64,000 bases of DNA from Hygrophila difformis (GCA_030278955.1 JAOANR010000013.1:41948191-42012190), one strand, 5' to 3'. Shown: positions 22,260-35,997, counted from the stretch's first letter. Notes: a model not told the origin generated them from the letters alone. Numbers and translations: made by a program.

Positions 22260-24190
22260 TCAATTCTTCCTTGTTCCCTTCACCACTACTACACGTTCAT
22301 TAAAAAAATTTTAATTTATATTTTTAATATTTTGGGACTATTTAATTAATTAATACAAGTGGTATATATGTTAATTTCTATTTGAGAATATAATGAGATC
22401 ATAGGGATTAGGGAATCCATAAATTCGGATTAAAAAGTCCATCTTCTCTCAATATACCATAGATTTACGGCTAAACATGTTTTTTTCTAATTTAGAGGGT
22501 TTCACTAATTGTGCAAATAATTTTGCAATAATAAAACACTCGGGTAATAAAGCATTTCATATAGACTATAGTAATGAAAGTTGGCACGTTTCGAACACTG
22601 TATTGTATTATGATGTATTGTATTATTTAATGCATGTGTACTGTATTATTATGTATTGTATTAAATTAGTGTTATGTACAGTGTTTAATTTGGTATTGAT
22701 GTTGTATTACATCATGATGTATTATATTTTAAGCAATTAAATAAATAATTAGTTTTCTAATTTATGAATAAATAATAAATAATATTTTTTACAATAATAA
22801 TTAAATAATTAAAAAATAATTAATATATTAATAAATAATATATAAAAAATAATATGTTATAGTTGTGAGATGAATAAAGAAAAAAAGAATGAATAAAAAT
22901 TAATATACACCATAAACCCACCCTTCCACCATGTATTAAATAATACATCCAATCACTCATTAAAATAATACATATATCTCTTGAAAAACACCAAATATAG
23001 GATAACATTATTTTCGTACATAATATTAATACTATACGGCTTAAAACACCCTAATACACCGTACCAAACGTACCCAACGTTGTGCACATAATTTTGCATA
23101 ATTGTGCACAAAAATTGGTAATAAAGCATTTCACTAATTGTTCACATAATTTTGCAATAATTTAAAAAAGAGGATTTTTTAATTGAAAATTTCAAAGCTA
23201 GAAGACAAAAAAATAAAACTAAATATACTTAGGATGCAATGATGAGTTTCAGAATTAACTTATAAAGATTTTTGTAGCTTCGGTAGCTATAAAAATTTTC
23301 ACAAATTCTTTATATAGACATATATATATACAGCACAAAATAAAACTATTTTTACCAAGAGATAAATTAAACTATCATGCACACTTAGCATAAGTCATTT
23401 AATTACCTTTTTTTATCCCTTAAAAACAAATGATAAATTGATTATTATAAAATACGACCGTACGTACCCCTTCTAAGTACCCAAAATTCAGATCACGCAT
23501 TTGGTCCGACCAAACCCTATAGAGTTAATCTTTTAATCGACATGTCACATGTAATTAACCCAACCCACTCTGATTTGGGCACCATATTAATTAATTAAAA
23601 CAATATTACTGTAAATTAATACTAACATATAGGGAGCTAGTGTTATGATTATTTCTTGTTTGACTCTCGCTTAGCATATTACTATTTAACTATGAATTAA
23701 GTATATACGTGACTCAATGAGTTTGGTTGGTGAGACCCATTTGCATATATATATATATATATATATACATACGTCATATATGTCATGGCAATACATGCAA
23801 ATAATAAATCAAAATCCAAAAGAACCCTAATTTTTAAACAAGTCCAGATGGCAGATTAATAGTACTATATATATATATATATATACATGTAATATTAGGA
23901 AGATTTGATTGAGTGTTCAAGGTATATTAATAGTATTTAATTAATTATTATTTCGAGATCGGCGTGTTTTTGTTGAACAAACATGCAGGGATGTATCATA
24001 TATAATGTGCATTTAATTAATCAATTTATTTTATTGGAAAAACATTATTACTCATACGAATTCGAAAGATAAAATGGGAAATATGATAAGTGTGTGAAAG
24101 TTTGATAGAATATATGGCTACATAAATTAAACTAGAAAACGAATATATACTCCATTAGTTACATTTTCCACTTGTTTATATTCTTATATA
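22260..24190. other. AT-rich intergenic stretch
   Basis: No gene seen. It contains a TATTGTATTA-rich segment (22595-22730), several short TA runs (23746-23767, 23868-23885) and stops in all frames. Confidence 0.6.
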
Positions 24191-24447
24191 CTCCCCCTCC
24201 CAGCTAACGTGTCCTGTTTGACTTTTTGACACTGTTCATTGTTCTACTTTGACTCGATTTTATTGCATGTATATATTTGGAAAAAATAGTCGAGTTGGAT
24301 CTTGTTAGAATCGTATTATCATGTAGTTTTAAAATATATATTTTATATAATTTTTTGTTATACACATTTTGATATATTAACGGTTGAAAAAGTGTCTTGG
24401 ATTGTGTGTAAAAGTGAAACAAGACAAGTTAAGTGGGACGGAGTGAG
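24191..24447. mobile_element. CTCCCTCCGT-family MITE
   Basis: Terminal inverted repeats CTCCCCCTCCCAGCTAACGT / AAGTGGGACGGAGTGAG with flanking TA. The interior shares GACTTTTTGACACTGTTCAT and the TCTTGTTAGA..CGT block with the copies at 36546 and 42666. Confidence 0.85.
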
Positions 24448-24968
24448 TATATTTTATGTTTAAAATATTCTTATTTATATGTTCTCGAAATTCTAACCTA
24501 ATTAATACTAAAACTTACTAATTTAAAAAAAAAAAAAAAAAAACTTTACAGAATGATTAAAATAGTTGCGAATGCCAATTCAACGTGGTATTATCTCATA
24601 GTTATGTTGAGTGGGAGAAGAAAAAGAAAAAGTAAAGGTAAATTGCCCTGAAAAAATATAAATATGTGTCTACTTACCATTATTTTTTTTAATGTAAAAA
24701 TACATAACATATAAATGGAGAAATTTCTAACACTATTTTATTTTGAGAGATTCTTTAATAGGCTAGTAATTAGACTAGGCTTAGTTAGGGTCTTAGGGAA
24801 TCTTCAAAGTCCGAGAGTTTCTTTCTTTCTTTCTTTCTTTTATTTTTTTTGAAAAAAATAGAAAAAATTAATATCTTCGAGTTTCCAACTAAATCGATCA
24901 TCCTAGGTGTCAATTTAGATTGAAGGGTAGAATGAATTAAAATTTTAAATATCAAGTTAATTTGAAAT

Positions 24969-25127
24969 CACTACAATAATTTTTTGTTCTACTACCGAAA
25001 ATTTTTATAAAAAATTTTTCACTAAAGAGGTTTGCGATCGAAATTCGTTAGCTATCATAATTTTAGCGACTGAAATTCATTAGCTGTAAGAGTTATAACT
25101 ACCAAATCTATAAATATTGCAGTAGTG
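24969..25127. mobile_element. Small CACTA-type non-autonomous element
   Basis: The element starts CACTACAATAATTT and ends AATATTGCAGTAGTG, with an AAT duplication on both sides (24966-24968, 25128-25130). The 3-bp duplication and CACTA ends are diagnostic. Confidence 0.8.
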
Positions 25128-25207
25128 AATGGCTGGATCTTGGCAGTATGTTATTTCAAATTCACTTAATTAGACTCATACTTATTTTTTTATTAAAAGA
25201 ATTTCAA

Positions 25208-25382
25208 ATTCATTTTAAAGCTAAACTAAGTGGTCAAGTTCTATGACTCTCAACATTCAGGTTGAGGGTTCGATTCCCACCTGACCAACTATACTTTCCC
25301 TTTGTCCCATTATAATTGTGTGGCATGTGACCCCATGCCACCCCTTTTATAGCATGTAGGCTGTTAAGCAAAAAAAAAAATT
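25208..25382 (+). mobile_element. tRNA-derived SINE
   Basis: A-box-like AGCTAAACTAAGTGG, B box GGTTCGATTCCC (25266-25277), family body GACCCCATGCCACC and a poly(A) end at 25371-25382. Confidence 0.75.
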
Positions 25383-25427
25383 TAATATTGACATTCGAAA
25401 AATATACATTAATTAGGCCACTTGATT

Positions 25428-25606
25428 TTTCTTTTTTGGTGAACAGTCTATACAGGCTAGGAAATGGGTGGTAGGAGCCCATGCTACCCAAATTACAAAG
25501 GGGAATAAAAGCGAGGGATAGGGGCCGGAGGGGAATTGAACCTCCAACATTCCATTGGAAGTCAAGAGACTTAATCACTTGGGCTAAGTCCTCATCCCCG
25601 CCACTT
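25428..25606 (-). mobile_element. tRNA-derived SINE, tail-to-tail with the preceding copy
   Basis: In minus sense: GGGGATGAGGACTTAGCCCA (A box), GGAGGTTCAATTCCC (B box), the body with GGGCTCCTACCACCCATTTC, and a T/A-rich tail at 25430. Confidence 0.85.
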
Positions 25607-25666
25607 GATTTATGTAACCCTGAAATGATTTCTTACTTTTTTTAATTGATTATTAGTTTTTTCTTA

Positions 25667-26732
25667 GAGGTAATAATTAAAATAGGTCACCAGAAGAAGT
25701 CATTTTCACTTTTTGGCCACGATATTTTGATTTAGGAAAAATAGTCATTAGAATGATTTCGGGCCTGAATTTAAGCCATTGGGCTGGAATTCGGCTGTAA
25801 TGGCCTAAAAGTGGAAATGACCCTTCTGGTGGCCTATTTTAGTTTTTTTGAATTATTTTTTATTTTATTTAATTGAAATAAATAATACTCATTTTGTGAC
25901 ATTATTTATGTCCTACTCTCTTTTATTCTTGTTTTAACATTTTTTATTTCCATTTTAAAAATAATTAAATATTAATTACCAAATATACCCATCATATCAC
26001 ATTAATAAATAAATATATTAAACTTTCAAACCCATTACCATTAATAATTCTCATCCAACCTACAACCATATATCAGTAAATCACACATAAATAAATAAAT
26101 TATTGTAAATTCATTACAACCACATTATATAAATTCTTAAGCTACATTTTTTAACCCTAGTATATCCTTGTATTTAATACTACTAATTATCCCTACATAA
26201 AGTACCATGTCCGAAAATTTTGGGACATTGTCAGTGTTAAAAAAAAAAGTAACTCAAAAATTTATATAATATGATTGTAATGAGTTTACAATTTTAATTT
26301 ATTTATTTATGTGTGATTTACTGATGTGTGGTTGTGGGGTGGACTGGAATTATTAATGCTAGAGGGTAATTTGAAAGCTTAATATATTTATTTATTAATT
26401 TAAGGTGATAGGTATGTTTGACAATTACTAATATTTAATTATTCTTAAAATAAAAATATTGGAACAAGAAAGAAAAAAAGTAGGACATAAATAATGACAC
26501 AAAATGAGTATTATTTATTTTAATTACTTAAAATAAAAAAATAATTGAAAAAAACTAAAATAGGCCACAAGAAGGAGTCATTTCCATTTTTAGGCCATCG
26601 CAGCCCGAATTCCAGCACAATGGCCTAAATTTAGGCCCGAAATCCTTCTAATGGCCTATTTTCCTAAATCAAAATATCATGGCCTAAAAGTGGAAATGAC
26701 TCATTCTGATGGCATATTTTAGTTATTACCTC
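25667..26732. mobile_element. Composite foldback element with two arms of about 480 bp
   Basis: The two halves are near reverse complements along almost their whole length. Both ends read GAGGTAATAAYTAAAATA, and inner blocks such as CAGTAAATCACACATAAATA at about 26072 recur inverted near 26323. Only about 100 bp in the middle is unpaired. In addition each outer 175 bp (25676-25848 and about 26560-26720) is itself a hairpin, with GGCC-containing arms (AAAATAGG.CACCAGAAG / CTTCTGGTGGCCTATTTT). Confidence 0.9.
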
Positions 26733-26739
26733 TTTTTTA

Positions 26740-27333
26740 ATAGATAAATGGGTGTGCATACGTTATTGTTTAAGATGGGAAATAATTATTTATTCGATCT
26801 ATAAAGTAGTTATCAGAAGTCAAACTAACACCAACCATGTTAAGTATGAACATCCAAAGACAAAAATTTAAAATTTAAAAATGAAGAAGAAAATAAAAAT
26901 AAAAATTAAAAAAAATAAAAATAAGAGGGCATTATATTTACAAATATACTATTACTAGTTTTCCATCTAGAAGTATTTCCCATACTTGCCATTTACGTCC
27001 AAGAATAAATAACTAATATTCTCTTTGGTTTACCATTTACAAATATTCTTTGGTGATCGATCGACGTTATTCTCTTCAACAAATAAATATAATCCTATTT
27101 GTAATAAAGAATACGATGAAATCAGTCAGCCACAAATTAATTATCTTGCTGCATATTTAATTATTCATATATATATATATATATGTCAAACACTATATTT
27201 AAATTGCTCAACATGCATGAGATCACCCAAAAAAAAAAAATTGCTCATCATGATAGCAATATTCGAATACTCTTCATGTTCACTAGTCTGTTGTCCTTTT
27301 TGTTAAATTTTGATGCAAACATTGGAAAATTTT
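26740..27333. other. AT-rich intergenic stretch
   Basis: No gene or element recognised; a short TA run lies at 27169-27183. Confidence 0.6.
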
Positions 27334-27452
27334 AAAGGCCGGATTTTTTTTTTTTTTTGGAAGAGCCGAGGCCGGGAAAGTACATAAGCAAAAACAGAAA
27401 AACAAAGAAACAAAAAGAAAGACACAGCACAGCTGTGGGAGGTGAGAACCGA

Positions 27453-30400
27453 TCACACAGGGTTGGCATGGCCTCGCATGCAGGCCAAATCCGCCTCAAC
27501 TTCCCTCACAATAAAGTCCGGTGGGAAGGCCCACGAGGTGAAGAACGTGTCGAGCCTCGCCCCATGTCTCGCCAGCTGGTCCGCGACCCTGTTGCCTTCG
27601 CGGTAAATGTGGTGTATCAAACAAGAGTCAAAGCCCGCTTTTAGCTCGTGTATCCGCTGGATACTGGCAGCCTGAGGGTGGTAGATATCCTGAGCTTCCA
27701 CCGCTGTAATAGCTCCCATGGAGTCGTTATAACACACAATCCGCTTCAAACTCATCCTTGCTGCCGTCTCCAATCCTTCCCTAATGGCAGATATCTCGGC
27801 GGAAAGAATGTCATTTTCCCCAAGGTACCCACAACCTCCGGATAGCCAAACTCCCTCCTTATTACGAATGACAAACCCAAACCCCGAGCGACCCGGGTTG
27901 CCACTAGAACTCCCGTCCACATGAATAATGTCCTCTTTGGCCCCCAATATATTCCAGTTGGCCGCATGCTGCTTCCGGGAGGGGTTCCTCAGCCCCCGTC
28001 TCGCACGGTCCATGTCCCCAGTCATCCGGAGGGTATCTCTAGTTATTTGCCCCACTGATTTCTGGTCCCCTCTAAACACCCTTACGTTCCTCTCAATCCA
28101 AATATTCCATATGGCTGCTATGAAAATATGCCCAAACCTACTGAACATGGCGTGCAGAAAAGGGTTGATGGCTAGCTTAGGCATTTGGTGGCAATCAGTA
28201 GGAATGCTGATATTCAGGTTTTTCCATATGAGTTTGGCCCATGTGCATTCAAACATACAATGGCTCCAATCCTCTTCTATAGTACCACACAAAACACACA
28301 GCGAAGATGTGGCAAGATTCCTCCGGAAATGGGTGCCATTGACGGGGAGAGAGTCATGACAAACCAACCATAACAGGAGCCCCACTTTTTCAGGGATCTC
28401 CGATTTCCATAGCCAACTCCAGTTGACATGAGCAGTCTCCCCACGAGTAAGAAGTTTGAAGGCAGATTTCACCGTGTAAATGCCATTGATAGACTCCTTC
28501 CAGACCCAAGAATCTGGAACCTGATCATGTATTTTAGGCGGATGAGTCGCCATTATTTCCTTTAGAATAGCATCAGGTAACAAAGAGTATACTCCTGCCC
28601 AAGTCCATCCTTCCGTATTAATAATATCCTTCACCTGAAGCACCAAGTCTTGAGTGGCCACGAAAGGTAGTAGGGGTCCCAGTTGCTTCCCTTTGTGCCA
28701 ACCAGAAAACCACAAAGAAGCTTTCCCACATCCAATCCGGAATTTAAACCCCTCCTTCAGCAGGGGGTTAATTCTTTGTATAGTCTTGTGAATTTTGGAA
28801 TTAGAAATCCTACTCATCGCCGCCATGATGTCAGACTCCTCCATTTGGCTTTTGATCCATCTCACCCATAATTTATCTGGCGAGTGTAGAGCATTCCAGA
28901 GAAGCTTCCCTAGGAGGGCGATATTCGTGGGACGGGCCTTCCGAATACCGAGGCCTCCTATTGATTTAGGGGAGGCAACCTTCTCCCACTTAACAAGATA
29001 CAATCCTTTATCGAGTTTATCTTTCCAGATGAATCTGTTCACCTTTCTGTCAATTGCTTCACATATAGCTTCGGGGAGCCAATGTAATTGCATGATGTAT
29101 GTTGGGATAGCTGCCATAACCGCCCTCCCCAGCGTCAGCCTTATTAAGGAACTTACTAGACCACCCCTTGAGATGGGCATCAAGTCTGTCCAAGATACAA
29201 GCAAAATCCCGGCAACGAAGTCTCCCTTGAACCATAGGATATCCCAGGTATGAGTCAAAAGAGTCCACAGCTGGTATCTGAAGAAACTCTGTGATCCACA
29301 TTTTCTTCTCCTGGTTAACCATTCTAGAAACAATGAGAGAGGATTTGAGGGGGTTGAGTTTGAGCCCAGAGGCTGTCCCAAAATTATTCAGGGCCTATTT
29401 GATACACCTAATGCTATCCCTCTCTGCCATAGCGCAGAGGATGAGGTCGTCGGCGAACAACAGATGAGATATCTCAATACTCCCATCCTTCCCCTTAATC
29501 GGTTTCCAAGATCCCAACTGAACCTGATGTTGGATGAGCATAGAGAGCTTCTCCATAACTATAAGGAAAAGGTATGGAGACATAGGACCCCCCTGCCTAA
29601 GTCCCTTGCCCGGACGAAACATATCCAGAGCCTCCCCATTCCAAAGCACTGAGTAAGTGGGGCTAGATACACAGAACATGATCAACTTCCTTATCGAGAG
29701 AGGCAGCCCCATCTCCACAAGACAAAGTTCGAGGAAGTCCCAACAAACATTGTCATAGGCCTTTGCCACATCAATTTTGATAATCACTGCCTTCATCCTC
29801 GATTGGGAACCAGAGATGGTCCTCACAAGTTCTTGCAAAGTAATTGCATTGTCGATCGTACCTCTCCCCGGCAAGAAGGCCGCTTGGTGATGAGATATGG
29901 ATTCTTGGAGGGTAGGTCGGATCCGTTGCACCAATATTTTAGTAAGAACCTTATAGATGACATTACACAGTGTTATAGGCCTAAACTCCTTCAAACTCGG
30001 CGGCACCTCCACTTTTGGTATAAGGCAGATGTAGGCCATAGCAATTCCCACATCAAATTTCCCTTCCTTGAAAGCCATATCTACAAAGTTATAGACTGAG
30101 CTCCCCACAATCGGCCAGAACTGCTTAAAAAAGGTGCTCGGGAAGCCATCCGGCCCCGGAGCCGAAAACCCTTTCATCCCCTTAACGACAACTTCAACTT
30201 CTTTCAAAGAGATTACCTGTTCCATCTGCTGAGCCGCCTCTCCAGATATTCTAAGAAGAGCAGGGAGGTCGTATTGAGGGTCCATCTCCACAAATCTCTG
30301 GGCCAAAGACAGGGGCGGACTGCTGTACATATTCTTGAAAAAGGTGTAAGCATGAGATTTTAAAGTATCCTCATTCCCACACCACTCCCCATCGCCCAGT

Positions 30401-31551
30401 TGCAGCCCATGTATACGGTTCCGATGTCCCTTAGATTTGGCCCTCGCGTGGAAATAGGCCGTGTTCCTATCTCCTAATTTAACCCAGTTGTCCCGCGCCC
30501 TTTGGTACCAATACAACTCCTCTTGAGCCATAACCACGTCTAACTCTTTCCGAAGTTCTTCTTCCAATAATTGATGTCGGACTGAGTCAACTTTCTCTAA
30601 AAATCTGGAGATCCCCGAGAGTCTCTTCAGAATTTTTATTTTCTTCCATTTGAAGTTGTTGCACTGGGATTTCATGAAAACCAAGGATGCATCCCTGGTG
30701 ATCCCCAGCCGTTCTCCAATGGGAGTGCCAGAGTTCGCCCACGCTGTCTCCACGACGCCCGTATACTCTGGTATCTCCCTCCAGGCGGCTTCCCAACGGA
30801 AAGGCTTCCCAATCTTACGAGATGGGGCAGGGCCGCACGATAGGACAAGCGGGTTATGATCAGACCCTACACGGGGGAGGATTTGGACAAAACCACGAGG
30901 AAAGATATCCACCCAATCCAAATTTCCCACACATCTATCCAAACGTTTAAAGAACCGTCTCGTATCCCCGAGAGGTCGGGACCAAGTGAAAACTCCCCCA
31001 TGAGTATTGACAGTGGACAGATTACACTCTTGGAGCACTTCCCCAAGCTCTTCTGCTCGAGTCGGGTTATGTAGCCCCCCTCGCACCTCATCGGCCTTCA
31101 TAATCTGGTTCCAATCCCCTATCACAATCCAACATCCCTCAATATTCACAGCAACCTGGATTAGGGAATCCCAATTTTTCTTCCTCTCATCATATCTAGG
31201 AGAGGCATACAGCCCTGTGATGTACCACATCGCCTCCCCATTATATAATTTCAGAGTAATCAATCGATCTCTATTGTCCCAAATCTGAATTTGGTAATTC
31301 AATTCCTGTCTGGCCAAAATCCAAACACCTCCTGCCTTCCCCCGAGTGTCCTGGATGCAGACCGACTCGTATCCCACCTTTGACAGGAAGATTCTAGATT
31401 TCTCAAAGAGGGACTGAGGCTCATAAATAAATAAAAGATCCGGCGCATGTTGTTTAAGTAGATCTTTCAAAATACGTCTTGTGGGAGATCCCAGAATACC
31501 TCCCACATTCCACGAGAGTACCTTACAATTTTTAAATGGTGTAAAATCCAT
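27453..31551 (-). pseudogene. LINE ORF2 (endonuclease, reverse transcriptase, RNase H)
   Basis: ORF2 carries out target-primed reverse transcription. Domains in order: endonuclease (SWNVGG, GLYASP, GDWNQI, RLDR, SDHNPL; first 240 residues), reverse transcriptase (PGPDGFPSTFFKQFW, FRPITLCN, KIDVAKAYDNV, GLRQGGPMSPYLF, catalytic FADD near 29440), zf-RVT (C-x2-C-x8-H-x4-C near 28280) and RNase H (DGSSSGNPG, AEISAI, NDS, EGNRVADQLAR). A stop at 29397-29395, just after the FADD region, and a frameshift near 29140 break it. Sequence on both sides of each lesion stays in register with the family. ORF1 ends 51 nt upstream. Confidence 0.93.
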
Positions 31552-31602
31552 AAATAAACTGATAAAGGTGATAGGTACCTCGTACTCCGACCAGGGGCTC
31601 CG

Positions 31603-33219
31603 TCAGCATGTTGCCGGGACCGATGTCCCGCCGTTCGCCTCTCCTTCCACTCTCTCATGCATTTCATGGTCTTCTTTTTGAGTTCCCTGATTATCTGGTT
31701 TGTTAATTCCCTGCTCTTCTTCCCTCAGAGGCTCCACTGTCTTCTCCCCAATTTCTTCTTCTGCAACGAAAGAGGGTCGGGCCCTTTTGGGGAGTTTGTT
31801 CTCATCCTCCTTAACCGGGACACTCATTGGGCTTTTTTTGATTGCCAGGCCTTTCCTGTCTCCCTTAATGGGCCTTCCCCTATCCCCCACATGATTTGTG
31901 ATGGCTTGCAGCGGCCCACCTACATACCCTTTATCTTTAGCAAGGAACTGTTTCCCTTTCCAGCCCAAGTTGTTAATCATGGCCTTAACCTCACCCGTTT
32001 CACTCTTGACCAAAGCCTTCTTTTTCTTCCTTGTGACCTTAACCCAGTCGCCACAGTCTGGTTGTGTAGGCAGATTTTCAGAGGCCACAGGCCCTTCTTC
32101 CAATAAGTGCATCTCCCAATCCTCTTGTCCTTTATCCTTATTTGTGCTAGGGCCAACTCCACTCCCAAGGTCAACCTCGGTCTTTTTTGGTTTGAACACA
32201 GAAGAGGAAAATATAGGTTGCTCTGAGCACGGCTCTCCACTGTCCACCTGCTTATTGTCTGTTGCTACCACAGGCTCTGTCCTAGGGCTTACTCATTTGT
32301 CTTTTGCCCCGGTTGTCCCAGGAGAAACCCTACCGCCTCCCAATTTTCCGGCCACCACCTCAGGTCCATCGCCGACCTCTCTCTTATCTTCCTTCATAGA
32401 ACATGTGTTGGAACCATGCCCATAGCGTTGGCATTTAGTGCAGATGAGGTGAAGCCCCTCGTACGCGACGCGCTGCCAGACCTCCCCTACAAGTATGCTA
32501 GTGACCAATGGTAAGTTGAGGTCTATTTCTACACATACCCGGGCATACTTGCCACGGTTGGCACCCTTGGACATGTCGTCCACCCTCACCGGATTACCAA
32601 TGCCTTTTGCCATCCTTGTTAAGATAACCTCATCATACATCTCCATGCCAATATGGGGGAACCGAGCCCACACGATCGTCTTCCGGGGAGTCTTGTCGGA
32701 GGCCGAGAAGTTTGGTCTCCAAGGCGATATCGTGAGGTAAGAATCAAAAACCATCCAAGGCCCTCCATTTAGTATCCGCGTACGATCCATCTCTCTATCA
32801 AATTTTACCAAGAAGAAACCCTCATCAAGGTCTATCATCTCAAACCTGTCTATGGCTTTCCATATTTTGCCCAGCCTCTCTTTCAGGGCAATATAGCCAA
32901 CTCTTTTACCTAGCACAGAGACGAACACAGCGTCTTCCCAGGGTTTGTGTAACCTTTTCTGGATTTGTGGAGCAATGGTGATACGGGGCTTCAATCTATC
33001 CCCATCAAGAAAATCCAGCTTCACCATATCTTCAGAAATGTCCTCGCTCCTGAGGGGGGCAGGCGCAGCTTCTTTTCCCTTAAGCATCATATCCCTAAAG
33101 GAAGGTTTCTTTTCGCCAGAGGTTGTGAATGATAGTGTCGGATCGAAACTTGCCGGAAGTGAGAAACGAGGCTCATCAGGGAGAGCGGGGGGAGGGGGAA
33201 CGCTAGACATCTTCGTCAT
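31603..33219 (-). pseudogene. LINE ORF1 (DUF4283, CCHC zinc knuckle), one in-frame stop
   Basis: This is the nucleic-acid-binding protein of the element. From ATG 33219 the frame holds a proline-rich start, the DUF4283 domain (about residues 95-200, with GFFLVKF and GGPWMVFDSYLTI) and a zinc knuckle CTKCQRYGHGSNTC at about residues 262-275 (C-x2-C-x4-H-x4-C, intact). A single TGA at 32295-32293 (context AAATGAGTA) interrupts it after residue 308. The same frame then continues to a TAA-type end at 31603, for 537 residues in all. The C-terminal half is charged, with a KKKK basic patch. One nonsense change therefore separates it from an intact ORF1. Confidence 0.9.
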
Positions 33220-33244
33220 TTAACATACCTTGAAAGGCCGGATT

Positions 33245-34640
33245 CTTGAGGATTGCTTAGTAACCTAATTAATTTAATAATAAGGGTAAGAATGCTCAAC
33301 TAATTAGGGTTTGGTTTGATACTTGTCTGATTATCATATTTCTCTATTCTGAATTGATGACCCATCAATATCATGTTTTTGGACTAATTAGCTTGGTCAT
33401 ATTTGTAACTAATTGGTTTATGCTAGTGAATTTGATTGGTCCCTTTTGAACTTCTTGCATAAATATTTGGCTTTCAATAGAAAAAATTAAATGAGAAATT
33501 CTCTTTGAAAATTGGTTAAAATTAGGTTGAATTCCCCCAAACTCGTAATTTTCTAAAGCATGAATGAAATTATGGAGTCAAAACAAGCTTTATTCTAGTA
33601 GCTCATCATTTAATTTATATATACAGTACATCATTATTCACTAGCCCTAAAATAAAAAATGTATTTTTTTTAAAAAAAAAACAAATAGTATTGGGATCAA
33701 AATTCTAGTCAAGTTAATTACTTATTTTATTACAAATTTACCGGTGGATTATTACTGGTGCATTTTTAAGGAAGGGTTTAAATTTCTATTGATCATCTGT
33801 TAATTCCTCGGCTTTATCCTTTAAGCGTAAATTGTAGTAATAAAAAGACAATACTGTAAGATTTTTTGACAATTTAAGAGGGTGATATACTTTCAATCCA
33901 CGGCACATTCTCTTTTATGAGTATGTATGGGTAGACATCATAAAATACATATTTTACATCACACAAAACATCTATCTCCAGCATACAAAAGAAAGTATTT
34001 CATCCATTACATAACATCATTTCATCCTATCACATAAGATAATCGCAGCTCTGATCTCATAAATTCATCATCGCCGGCAGAATCATTTGTATATTTGATA
34101 ATTATTACATTCTGTTTTCTTTTTCTACACTTTTGAATTCAGTGGTCTTGTCTTGTCCTCTTTACATTAATAAGAGTAAGACTCCACTTCAATTAATTTC
34201 AAAAAGTGACCCAACAAATCAACCCACTTCCACATTATTTCTCAATAAATTACAGTACTCTCATCAACCCACATTGGAAAAACAGAAATAAAACCATTAC
34301 TTAATTTATACAGTACTACTATTTGAATGATTTGTTATTAGAATTTTTAAAAACGAAAAGATTGGTGCCACCATTAATTATACTATTGCTAGTACACGTA
34401 GAATAATGCAATTAATAGTAGTACTATGTAATTGAAACATTTTAAATGAGTTGTCGAACAAAGTTTCGTCACCAGTCACCAACCCATTGAAAATGGGATT
34501 CAGACACTGTGAGTGACGACGTCGCTCTCAACAACGATATCTTTCTTTTTTTATGATAATAATTATATATGATATCTTAATTTTTTATGCATGTATATAA
34601 ATATGTTATCTTTAATTTGAACAATATCTTCTTAAATTTG
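33245..34640. other. AT-rich intergenic stretch
   Basis: No gene, RNA or element recognised. Poly(A)/poly(T) runs occur near 33665 and short frames only. Confidence 0.6.
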
Positions 34641-34648
34641 GTTAATTA

Positions 34649-34946
34649 AGCAACTCCAACCGTACCCCAAACACAAACTCAAACACAAAAATGGTGTAAA
34701 TTCTCTCCAACCGTACCCCAAACTCAAACCCAAAAACCCAAAAACTCAAATTCATACGCATATTTGCGTTTCTACTGTAGCAAACGCATATTTGATTTGT
34801 GGGTAAAAGTGGGAGGAATAAAGAATATACTGAGAATATTTTTTTGAGTTTGAGTATAGCGTAATCGGTTGGAGAAGGGTTACTGTTAGATGTGACATTT
34901 ACACCATTTTGAGTTTGAGTTTGGTGTAATCGGTTGGAGATGGTCA
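34649..34946. mobile_element. PIF/Harbinger-like MITE
   Basis: Inverted ends CAACTCCAACCGTACCCCAA and, in reverse complement, CATCTCCAACCGATTACACC. The body is homologous to the element at 16363-17058. The exact ends and duplication are not clear. Confidence 0.7.
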
Positions 34947-35997
34947 AGATAGTTATGAGTTAATTAATCCACCCCTTCATTTTTGCAAAGTTAAAATTTA
35001 AAGATTGAGTTTTTATTGACTTTTACCCCTCCCTTTCAGTAATTCCATTGAATCTCGTGTGAATAGTGAATACACAGTCATCTTGTAAGTAATGAAATAT
35101 CCAAAACACTATAGGGTGTTTGGCAAGACAAATGTTTTGATCAGCTCATTGGCGAGACAAAAACATTTTTTAAAACAAGATAAAAAAAAACTTAAAACTG
35201 TGTCTAATCAACTCCTTTTGAATCTGTTGTAAGGAATAGCATTTTGGATTTCAATTTATTGCAAGTATAAAATTGGTGTCAAAATATTCACGTAAAAAGT
35301 TAACAACCGATTTGATTAATTTATTATTCGTGTAATTAAGTAATAACTAACAGCTATTTGCCAAACATATTACCTTATAAGAATTTATCGTTTAGCCCGA
35401 AAATTTTGGTTGATAAATCTACAAATCAATCATCTATTAGACTAGCAGCCGAATTTGTGACAAAATCTCTTGTGATCGAATTCGGTAGGGAAAAAAAATG
35501 AAAAAAAAGCTGTGAATTATGGCCGGAACTTGCGTGTAAATATTGCGAAACTGTTGTGACCGCTGGAAATGCGGACTCTTTTTCACCTGTAGGAAGAGAC
35601 CGAAAAGAGTTAAAAATCGGTATGGTAACTTTTTTTTTTGTGGGAGATACAAATTAAAGGTTACAGAGTTTTACCGGAGACGTGAAATCTATATAATCGA
35701 TTGCACTTTCCTATTTAAATAAAAAGCTACCGCTACCGGAAAAAAGTGATCGGACCAGAAAGTATCACCGCCTGCCGGAAAGATGGGGTGACCGGCCGGT
35801 ACCTTTTTGGGGGACTAAGATACGAGAAAGTAAATTGACGGGAGCAAAAATGGATTTGATTAAAGTAATTTGTGAATTGAATAATTTTAATAAAGTCAGA
35901 TCGACATACATGCAATATGGTGCATGTGCATGTCATATAATTAGTTAGATCAGATCTGTGCGTGTATCACTATTATTCATCAATACATTGCATTCAT

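Larger units (their letters stand above)
27346..33232 (-). mobile_element. Full-length L1-type LINE with 12-bp target duplication
   Basis: The insert reads leftward from a very short leader at 33232 to a poly(A) tail (T run at 27344-27358). The flanks carry AAAGGCCGGATT on both sides (27334-27345 and 33233-33244). Two frames are present: ORF1 (33219-31603) and ORF2 (31551-27453). ORF1 is interrupted by one TGA; ORF2 has one stop and one frameshift. No internal deletion is evident, so the insertion is fairly recent although no longer autonomous. Confidence 0.95.

Noticed and set aside
27928..28359. Plus-strand frames inside the LINE at 27346-33232
   Set aside because: Antisense shadows of ORF2; the minus strand holds the RNase H and zf-RVT motifs.
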